Positions 7,045 to 12,511 of a DNA stretch of 12,511 nucleotides are shown here, one piece after another. The stretch lies in contig CAMLLA010000085.1 in NCBI GenBank assembly GCA_946480525.1, positions 1 through 12,511 of the forward strand, written 5' to 3'. The translations under genes and the position numbers were made by a program. This DNA comes from an uncultured Asticcacaulis sp. Its GTDB lineage: Bacteria; Pseudomonadota; Alphaproteobacteria; Caulobacterales; Caulobacteraceae. The notes below the pieces were generated by a model that made no database searches, was not told where the DNA came from, and saw only the letters and a list, made by a program, of their open reading frames with translations. Numbering within the stretch: the stretch's first letter is position 1; every line of letters starts with the position of its first letter.

Positions 7045-8196
7045 ATGCACTGCACCCGAAGGACATGCATTGCTTTTGCACTTTATGCTCTCCCGCACGC
7101 CTCGCTTGCGGCGAAGTCAGATCAACAGTTGCTCGGCCCTACAGCATCGCACTTCGGATCGGATGCAGATTTACAAAACATTGCTGACCGTATTGCGGAA
7201 GGAGAGCGTGTAAAGGGCGTCGTCATCGGACTGCTTGAACCTGACGGCCGCCGTCGAGTCTTCGTTGCAGGTACCGCTGGGCAAGGGTGCCGACCACTGG
7301 ATGAACACACAGTGTTCGAGATCGCGTCGATCACCAAGACTTTCACGGGAACGCTACTTGCAGACTCTGTGCTACGCGGTGAGGTCAGGCTTAATGATCC
7401 TGTCGCCAAATATCTGCCCGCTGACGTTAAAATGCCCACCTTTAATGGGCAACATGTCACTTTGCTGGACCTTGCGACACACCGGTCGGGGCTTCCCCGC
7501 CTTGCAACCGGGTTCACCCCTCCCGACCAGGCCAACCCTTACGCGGCGTTCGATGAGGCTCACCTTTATAAATGGCTTTCGACGCACCAACTCGACCGCG
7601 CCCCTGGCGATAAAGCGGAATACTCCAATCTGGGTACAGGACTGCTCGGAAATGCACTGGCACGTGCGGCAGGCGGGAGGGACTTTCCGCAATTGGTCAG
7701 ACGCCGGATTCTGCGCCCCCTTGGCATGAGTCATACCGGTTTCAAACGGTCGGCAGACCTGAACCGCTGGCTCGCAAAGGGTCACAATGAAAAAGGCGCG
7801 GAGGTGCCTTACTGGGATATTGCCGCCCTGACCGGCGCGGGCGGATTAAATTCGACGGTTACCGACATGCTCAACTACCTCGATGCGAATCTCGGTCTAC
7901 CAACCACCCCTATGGAGCGGGCAATGCGTTTTGCGCACCAACCTCAGGCGGATTTCATCGACGATAAAAAGATTGGCCTCGGTTGGCAAATAAGCCAACA
8001 GAATGGTCGTGCGGTACTCAGTCACACCGGAGGATCGGGAGGCTTTTCGAGCGCCGTCGCACTCGACCCAGGCGGCTGTGCCGGTGTGGTCATTCTGACG
8101 AATTCCGCCAACTTCTGGAGGCGCGAGGAAATTGCCTTCTATCTGCTGAAGGGCAACGTCCGAGGATATCCGCCATACGTCGGGACCACGCCCTGA
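7045..8196 (+). CDS. Secreted serine hydrolase, class C beta-lactamase/esterase family
   Basis: This is a 383-residue penicillin-binding-type serine hydrolase. ATG at 7045 follows GGAGGAA by 4 nt and opens a signal peptide (MHCTRRTCIAFALYALPHASLA, cleavage near residue 22). Catalytic motifs in order are S95-I-T-K98 (nucleophile and general base), Y193-S-N195, and H327-T-G329 in place of the KTG of true AmpC enzymes. The HTG variant is common in esterases and peptidases of this fold (EstB, D-aminopeptidase type), so an antibiotic-resistance role should not be assumed. Length suits a single-domain member. It is followed 23 bp later by a Tat-leader ORF with its own strong ribosome binding site, probably the remnant of a second gene in the operon. 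Substrate unknown. Confidence 0.93.
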   Translation: MHCTRRTCIAFALYALPHASLAAKSDQQLLGPTASHFGSDADLQNIADRIAEGERVKGVVIGLLEPDGRRRVFVAGTAGQGCRPLDEHTVFEIASITKTFTGTLLADSVLRGEVRLNDPVAKYLPADVKMPTFNGQHVTLLDLATHRSGLPRLATGFTPPDQANPYAAFDEAHLYKWLSTHQLDRAPGDKAEYSNLGTGLLGNALARAAGGRDFPQLVRRRILRPLGMSHTGFKRSADLNRWLAKGHNEKGAEVPYWDIAALTGAGGLNSTVTDMLNYLDANLGLPTTPMERAMRFAHQPQADFIDDKKIGLGWQISQQNGRAVLSHTGGSGGFSSAVALDPGGCAGVVILTNSANFWRREEIAFYLLKGNVRGYPPYVGTTP

Positions 8197-8219
8197 TCCG
8201 GAACAAGAGGAGGGAAGTT

Positions 8220-8312
8220 ATGATTTCGCGGCGCATTCTTATCGGCGGACTGGCGGCGGTGGCCGCACCGGCCAGACCTGGCGCTTCAACTGCGGCCATC
8301 CTGCTGCCTTGA
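8220..8312 (+). pseudogene. Orphan Tat-type leader, 30 codons, likely truncated gene
   Basis: GAGGAGGGA precedes ATG at 8220 by about 4 nt, and the peptide begins MISRRILIGGLAAVAAPA, a twin-arginine-like leader (S-R-R-x-L) with hydrophobic core and Ala-x-Ala-type end. The frame then stops at 8310-8312. A -1/+1 shift around 8275 would continue for about 39 codons (TWRFNCGHPAALTAC...) until 8392. This is consistent with a frameshifted, deleted exported protein. It could also be a genuine short leader peptide. From here to the symporter stop (8416) I see nothing else. Confidence 0.5.
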
Positions 8313-8415
8313 CGGCTTGCAGCCTCGCGCTATGTGCAGAAACGGGAGTACCAAGGCCCCCGCCAGCCAGACTTGTTTACGCTTAAGTTGTGACCAGGCA
8401 CGCGACCACTACAAT

Positions 8416-10005
8416 CTAGAAAAACGCAAACACAACGGCGCCGGTGACCGCCAGCAGGCCGATCGAGAGGATGCGGTAGTTCTGATACCACTTGACCGTC
8501 CTGAGGTGAGCGGTTTCCGCATGCCAGATCTCCTTCGAGAACATCAGCGGCGTGATGCGATCAGGATCGGGCGCCGGACCAAAGCGGTTCCCGATCAGCA
8601 ATGCCGCCAGGCTGATGACAAAGATGACGATGGCCGCCAGCAGGAAATGCAGGTTGATGAATTTGAACGCGATATCGTCGGCGAACAGGATGACGCTGGC
8701 TGCCGTCCCGAACGTCAGGGCGGCCGCGGCGCCCGTGGAATTGGCGCGCTTGAGGAACAGCCCGCAGATGAAGACGGCGGCGATCGGCGGCACGAAATAG
8801 CACAGGATGGCCTGGAGGTACTGCCACAGCGTGTCCTTGAAATGGATGATCTGCGGCGCCCACAGGATCGACAAACCCATGACGGCGACGGTGACGACCT
8901 GTCCCGTCCGGACCAGGCCGATCTCGCTCATGTCGGGCTTGAGCCGCCTGACGAAGTCCATGGTGACCAGGGTCGATGTCGCATTGTAGATCCCGGACAG
9001 GCCGGACAGCACCGACACCAGGCAGGCGGCGACGATCAGTCCGATCAGCCCATGCGGCAGGATGTCGAAGACGATGTGCGAAAACACCTGGTCCGGCTTG
9101 TCGAGATTGGGGAAGAGGGCGATGGTCGCCGCGCCCGGCAGCACGACGAGAAAGAGGGTGGTCAGCTTCAGCGCCCCGCCCATCAGGCTGCCCCAGCGGC
9201 CGTCATCCAGCGTCCGGGCGGCCAGCACGCGCTGGACCATGGTCTGGTTCGTGCACCAGAAGTAAAACCCGATCAGAGGCACGCCGGTCACAAGGCCGGT
9301 CCACGGCATGGACGGGTCGTCGGCGGGTTTGATCAGCTTGAGGTTCTCAGGGCTGACATTGCTGAGCGCCGTCTCCCACCCGCCGGCGGCATTGAAGGTG
9401 AACCACGCAATCGCCGCGCAGGTCATGACCAGCACCAGTCCCTGGACCGACTCGACCATCAGCACGGCGCGCAAACCGCCCGCGACGAGAAATCCGCCGG
9501 CAAGCAAGGCCAGCAGGGCACACACCTGCCACAGCGCCCAACCGGGGAAGAGCAGCTGGAAGAGAACCGCGCCGGCGAACAGCCCGCCCGCGGCATCGAG
9601 GAAGATGCCGAGCACGATCGACAACGCCGACACGTAGGTTCGAACGAACCGGCCATAGCGCAGCTCCAGGAACTCCGGCACGGTAAAGACCTGGCTGCGG
9701 ATATAGGTCGGCAGGACGAAGGCGCAGAAGACGGTGAGGACGACCGCCGCGCTCCATTCGTAGTTGAAGACCGAAATGCCGTGCGCATAGGCGCTGCCGG
9801 TCAGCCCGACCAGCGAGGTCACCGATATGGTCGAGGCATAGAGCGAAAAACCGATCTTGGGCCACGCCGCCGAATTGCCGCCCAGGAAATGGTCGCGCGC
9901 CTTCAGCGTCCGGCGCTTGTCGAACCAGCCATAGGCCAGCAGACCGGTAAAATAGAGCAGGATGATCCCGATATCGAGCAGGCTTAGGGCGGACGCCTGA
10001 AACAT
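8416..10005 (-). CDS. SGLT-like solute:sodium symporter (SSS family)
   Basis: This is a 529-residue inner-membrane sodium-coupled transporter with about 14 hydrophobic segments, the normal size for the family. Landmarks: FTVPEFLELRYGRFVRTY (107-124), FWCTNQTMVQRVLAARTL (249-266), characteristic of the sugar-transporting branch, and SGIYNATSTLVTMDF (337-351), the region that supplies the Na2-site serine/threonine. E83 in NYEWSAAV and N253 in CTNQ align, from memory, with sugar-contacting residues of vSGLT (E88, N260), supporting a sugar or polyol as substrate. The start is ATG at 10005 with only a weak CAGGG upstream. It is divergent from the Nudix gene and convergent with the leader ORF at 8220. 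Import of products from the GH16 enzyme is plausible but unproven. Confidence 0.93.
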   Translation of the reverse strand: MFQASALSLLDIGIILLYFTGLLAYGWFDKRRTLKARDHFLGGNSAAWPKIGFSLYASTISVTSLVGLTGSAYAHGISVFNYEWSAAVVLTVFCAFVLPTYIRSQVFTVPEFLELRYGRFVRTYVSALSIVLGIFLDAAGGLFAGAVLFQLLFPGWALWQVCALLALLAGGFLVAGGLRAVLMVESVQGLVLVMTCAAIAWFTFNAAGGWETALSNVSPENLKLIKPADDPSMPWTGLVTGVPLIGFYFWCTNQTMVQRVLAARTLDDGRWGSLMGGALKLTTLFLVVLPGAATIALFPNLDKPDQVFSHIVFDILPHGLIGLIVAACLVSVLSGLSGIYNATSTLVTMDFVRRLKPDMSEIGLVRTGQVVTVAVMGLSILWAPQIIHFKDTLWQYLQAILCYFVPPIAAVFICGLFLKRANSTGAAAALTFGTAASVILFADDIAFKFINLHFLLAAIVIFVISLAALLIGNRFGPAPDPDRITPLMFSKEIWHAETAHLRTVKWYQNYRILSIGLLAVTGAVVFAFF

Positions 10006-10045
10006 GAATGGGACCCTGTGGCCTGTTATGAGTCTGTGCCCCCTG

Positions 10046-10066
10046 TGCCGGGAGGCTTGGCCGGCA
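10046..10066 (-). other. Small hairpin in the symporter leader
   Basis: TGCCGG (10046-10051) and CCGGCA (10061-10066) form a 6-bp inverted repeat with a 9-nt spacer, 41 bp upstream of the symporter start. It would lie in the symporter's 5' untranslated leader or serve as a short operator. No matching U-run or riboswitch-like scaffold surrounds it. Confidence 0.25.
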
Positions 10067-10134
10067 GTACACCATAAAATGCGGAATTTGGAAGGGGAAA
10101 TCCTGTGACTGCGCGGTGTGTGAAACCCCGATAG

Positions 10135-10162
10135 TTGTCCTGCGCCCGAACCGGTCTATAAG
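10135..10162 (+). promoter_or_regulatory. Sigma-70-type promoter of the Nudix gene
   Basis: TTGTCC (10135-10140) and TATAAG (10157-10162) are separated by 16 bp, close to the housekeeping consensus. Transcription would begin near 10169, leaving a short leader that contains AAGGAG before the ATG at 10184. No operator is evident, consistent with constitutive expression. Confidence 0.55.
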
Positions 10163-10183
10163 TCGGCGCAACAAGGAGCCGAC

Positions 10184-11032
10184 ATGTCCGAAACCGTGAT
10201 CCGTGGCCGTTTCGCCCCGCCGACAACCGAGACCATCGCAGCCATCCGCCAGGCGCTGTCGTCCGGCGGAGCGCGGGTGGTTGTAACCTGCGCCGAGCTG
10301 GCCCGCTCAAGCCGGCTGCCGTGGACGGTGGCCGAGCGCGTGCAGATGCTGAAGCTGGGCCTGGGCGAAGATGCGGGGCGTGTGTCTATCGCCGAGGCGG
10401 ACGGCCGCGATGGGGAAACCATCGCGCACGATCCGGCGGTGGTGGCGGCCTTTCTCAATGGCGAAGATGTTGCCGTGCCGCCGGCCGTCGGCGCGTGGCT
10501 GGATACCTTCAGCCAGGGAGACGACTTCGCGGCCATGGCGGCCGAGGCGCGCTATGTGGCGGACTATAAACGCGCCTGGTCAGTCGCGCCCTACGCCGTG
10601 ACGCTGGTGACGGTCGACACCGTCATCGTCCATGCCGATCCCGATGGTGTGCCGCATGTGCTGCTGATCCGGCGCGGCGGCATTCCGGGCAAGGGGACCT
10701 ATGCCGTGCCGGGCGGATTCGTCGATGGCGATGAATACCTTCTGACGGCGGCCCTGCGCGAACTGCGCGAAGAGACGGGGCTGGAACTGTCGGACACCGA
10801 GGCCATGTCACGGCTGAAAGGCCAGCACGTCTTCGACGACCCTGAGCGGTCTTCGCGCGGTCGCGTCATCACGCATGCCTTCCATTTTGAATTCCCGGCC
10901 GGACCGCTGCCCGACGTCGAAGGCCTGGACGACGCCGTCGAAGCGCGCTGGGTGAAGGTCGCGGACCTGGCTCAATACCGCGGCCGTTTCTTCGAAGACC
11001 ACGGCGCGATCCTCAGGCATTTTCTGGGGTAG
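10184..11032 (+). CDS. Nudix hydrolase with degenerate NadM-like N-terminal domain
   Basis: This is a 282-residue two-domain protein. The C-terminal domain (about 135-282) has a perfect Nudix box, G178-x5-E184-x7-RELREETGL (to 200), so it should hydrolyse a nucleoside diphosphate derivative. The N-terminal 120 residues resemble the NMN adenylyltransferase half of NadM-Nudix fusions: GRF at 8-10, an RVVV strand (31-34), and LPWTVAERVQML (45-56) like the usual NPW...ER...M segment. The expected GRFxPxHxGH reads GRFAPPTTETI, so both catalytic histidines and the glycine are lost, and the domain is shorter than in active fusions (about 340 aa in total). The fusion suggests ADP-ribose or an NAD-related substrate, possibly with the N-terminal fold kept for binding. 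ATG at 10184 has AAGGAG 6 nt upstream. Confidence 0.92.
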   Translation: MSETVIRGRFAPPTTETIAAIRQALSSGGARVVVTCAELARSSRLPWTVAERVQMLKLGLGEDAGRVSIAEADGRDGETIAHDPAVVAAFLNGEDVAVPPAVGAWLDTFSQGDDFAAMAAEARYVADYKRAWSVAPYAVTLVTVDTVIVHADPDGVPHVLLIRRGGIPGKGTYAVPGGFVDGDEYLLTAALRELREETGLELSDTEAMSRLKGQHVFDDPERSSRGRVITHAFHFEFPAGPLPDVEGLDDAVEARWVKVADLAQYRGRFFEDHGAILRHFLG

Positions 11033-11047
11033 GGGCTGACCTATAAG

Positions 11048-11071
11048 GTCCGCTTTGCGCCAGTAGCGGAC
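11048..11071 (+). terminator. Hairpin after the Nudix gene
   Basis: GTCCGCT (11048-11054) pairs perfectly with AGCGGAC (11065-11071) across a 10-nt loop, starting 16 bp after the Nudix stop codon. There is no U-run, so termination would be weak. AGCGGAC-like words recur at 11102-11110, and similar stems occur as dispersed intergenic repeats in proteobacteria (recollection), so this may be a repeat unit rather than a dedicated terminator. Confidence 0.35.
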
Positions 11072-11197
11072 TCGGAACCTACTTTACAAGACATGCCTCC
11101 GAAGCGGACGTTTGCGGCATCTTGTCCAATTTTCTATGCATGGAGCATAAACGGCACGCTGGAACTAAAACGGCCAGAACGACTGCACAACGACCTT

Positions 11198-11220
11198 CAT
11201 ATCAGTTAGGTTCTGATATG
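11198..11220. promoter_or_regulatory. Perfect 8-bp-arm palindrome, operator-like
   Basis: CATATCAG (11198-11205) and CTGATATG (11213-11220) are perfect reverse complements with a 7-bp spacer (TTAGGTT), immediately before GGAGGGGAG and an ATG at 11234. The placement over a start region and the 23-bp length are typical of a dimeric repressor site, as in autoregulated HTH regulators. It could equally fold in mRNA next to the ribosome binding site. No cognate regulator is recognised in the window. Confidence 0.45.
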
Positions 11221-11233
11221 CGGAGGGGAGATT

Positions 11234-11311
11234 ATGAGCGCAACTGCAGACGACACAAAGCCACTAAATACAGTCGGACGAAGCTATTGACGCACGCCTG
11301 CTGCCTAAAGA
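11234..11311 (+). pseudogene. Short broken ORF with strong ribosome binding site
   Basis: ATG at 11234 follows GGAGGGGAG by 4 nt and opens MSATADDTKPLNT, but stops at 11288-11290 after 18 codons. A one-base shift near 11262-11270 moves into the frame QSDEAIDARLLPKDHL, which is protein-like and leads to about 11310. There it meets the stop codon of the convergent gene at 11312. This looks like the N-terminus of a gene that suffered a frameshift and then lost its remainder where the right-hand gene begins. Family unknown. It may also be an intact 18-residue peptide or chance. Confidence 0.35.
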
Positions 11312-12511
11312 TCACTTGAGGGCGTGTGGCATTTTCCGCTGCCCCTGTATCCGCGCCACCACGATATGGTATTCGACACTTGATCCCTGCGGGGTTTTAC
11401 GCTCCACGCTAACTTGCTCTCGGATATTCGGCTGATGGCCCGCGCGATCCGTCAGATCCAGAACCAGCAAAAATCCGAAGCTCACGCTTGTCGTTAGGTA
11501 GCCTGTCGCCTGCCCCGCGTACCGCTCAGCCAACGCCGCATTGCTGGGTACGTTCGGATCCTTCTTCACTTCGACGATGGTTTTCAGTCCACGGAACTGG
11601 ATGTCGATATCGTTTCGCCCCCCACCCCTATCCCGAACCTCAGCCTGAAACGACGGGGTGTCGGTGGCATGCAGAAATCTCAGAAAATCCAGTTGCAGAT
11701 CCTGCTCAGCGGGAAGGTCAGCGCCCCGGCGGAAGACGTAACCCCCAGCAACGTCAGTACTGACACCCAAATTGGCGCGCATATCCAGAAAACGAAGCAG
11801 AAGCAGACACATATATTGCAGCAGCGCGCGCGCATTGTCGCTACCCTGGTAATGCGCGTTATTGGACAGATCCTTTATCAGCGCGCCCCATAAGGGCGCA
11901 AACTGGCTGTTTCGATCCGCTGAGACCAATATCTGAGCCCGCGCCATCTCAGCCGTGTTGCCATCAAAGCCTGCTCCCGTTAAGATCTCAACGATATTGG
12001 CGTCCCAAGGCGTTGCGCCGGATGTGCGCAGGAGAGAGTCCCTTTGGGCTTCTCGTACGCGGTCGCGCAAGGCCGCGACACCGGCGGCATTCAAAGTCGG
12101 TGGCCTTTCCAACAGCCATTGATCCAGCGCCTGAAGGTAATGCCGTTGGCGTGTGAGCCCGGCAATGAGAGGGTCTCTTGTAATCAGGTCTAGCCCACGG
12201 CCGTCTTCTTCGCCAAAGATTCTCTGATTGCCCTGAAAAATTGCGAGCAGTTCGTCCTCAATGACGAGGCCCGCGTCGAGCCAGAAGTCTTTGGCCAGGG
12301 TTTTCCCGACGGTCGCGAGCCGCACCGCCATCGATAGCCAATGCTGGCGTTCGTTCGCGGAGATTGACAGCCAGGAATGCGCGGCGTGTCGATGCATGGC
12401 ATAAGCCGCATATTCTGCCGCCGCATTCCGTAGTGTCTGCAAATCAGTGGCAAACGTGGGACCGATGCCCTTGCGCTGAATCTCTAACAGGATACGGACG
12501 CAGTGGTCGTA
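11312..12511 (-). CDS. Unrecognised protein with C-terminal PD-(D/E)XK nuclease-like domain (5' end beyond window)
   Basis: The last 400 codons of a longer gene are visible. The frame is open to the window edge (visible N-terminus YDHCVRILLEIQRKG), so the TTG at 12442 is not its start. Residues 1-250 of the visible part are mostly helical, with no motif I recognise. The C-terminal part (about 290-360) reads GRNDIDIQFRGLKTIVEVKKD: D301/D303, then E314-V-K316, the acidic-strand, ExK pattern of PD-(D/E)XK nucleases. It is followed by Q334 in QATGYLTT and a hydrophobic strand FGFLLVLDL, as in restriction-endonuclease-like folds. Base composition looks lower in GC than the symporter and Nudix genes. 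It could act in DNA cleavage, restriction or phage defence, or be an inactive DNA-binding relic. Neighbours upstream are not visible. Confidence 0.85.
   Translation of the reverse strand, partial: YDHCVRILLEIQRKGIGPTFATDLQTLRNAAAEYAAYAMHRHAAHSWLSISANERQHWLSMAVRLATVGKTLAKDFWLDAGLVIEDELLAIFQGNQRIFGEEDGRGLDLITRDPLIAGLTRQRHYLQALDQWLLERPPTLNAAGVAALRDRVREAQRDSLLRTSGATPWDANIVEILTGAGFDGNTAEMARAQILVSADRNSQFAPLWGALIKDLSNNAHYQGSDNARALLQYMCLLLLRFLDMRANLGVSTDVAGGYVFRRGADLPAEQDLQLDFLRFLHATDTPSFQAEVRDRGGGRNDIDIQFRGLKTIVEVKKDPNVPSNAALAERYAGQATGYLTTSVSFGFLLVLDLTDRAGHQPNIREQVSVERKTPQGSSVEYHIVVARIQGQRKMPHALK

Noticed and set aside
8317..9987. 556-codon plus-strand open frame over the symporter gene
   Set aside because: Its translation is a low-complexity run of Asp/Glu/Gln/Arg/Gly typical of the antisense of a membrane-protein gene. 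The minus-strand frame is an unmistakable SSS transporter.
11122..11319. 65-codon plus-strand open frame between the Nudix and nuclease-like genes
   Set aside because: It is basic and low-complexity, lacks a ribosome binding site, and overlaps in another frame the better supported start at 11234.

Overview
The window looks like chromosomal DNA of a GC-rich alphaproteobacterium, most plausibly a Caulobacteraceae-type polysaccharide degrader. This is inferred from the gene families, since there is no rRNA or other marker gene: tandem tryptophan-halogenase-like flavoproteins next to a GH16 lipoprotein, a 4-TM LytS-type kinase with a LytTR regulator, and an SGLT-like sodium symporter. I see no tRNA, rRNA, CRISPR array, transposase or intact insertion sequence.

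Left block (1-3651, all minus strand): a GH16 endo-beta-glucanase-like lipoprotein (2687-3607) is followed by two tandem tryptophan-halogenase-like flavoproteins (1006-2586, and 1-711, which runs off the left edge). An 18-bp near-palindrome of LacI-operator type sits 27 bp before the GH16 start codon. A 170-bp element with perfect 30-bp inverted ends and nested hairpins separates the two halogenase genes. The block reads as part of a glycan-utilisation locus.

Middle block (3955-8312): a sensor kinase and LytTR response regulator overlap by four bases (4743-5810 and 3955-4746, minus). Divergent from them is a small secreted protein of unknown function (6088-6636, plus), and the shared upstream region holds direct repeats spaced 21 bp apart, the geometry expected of a LytTR site. 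Next come a gap with an apparent C-terminal gene scrap, a secreted class-C beta-lactamase/esterase-family serine hydrolase (7045-8196, plus), and an orphan 30-codon Tat-type leader that looks like the start of a decayed gene.

Right block (8416-12511): an SGLT-like solute:Na+ symporter (minus) is divergent from a Nudix hydrolase whose N-terminal NadM-like adenylyltransferase domain has lost its catalytic histidine motif. The right end (11033-12511) looks accessory. It holds a palindromic operator-like site, a strong ribosome binding site with a short frameshifted ORF, and, convergent with these, the C-terminal 400 residues of a large unrecognised protein ending in a PD-(D/E)XK nuclease-like core. 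That protein runs off the right edge and is the best candidate here for an undescribed, possibly defence-related, gene.
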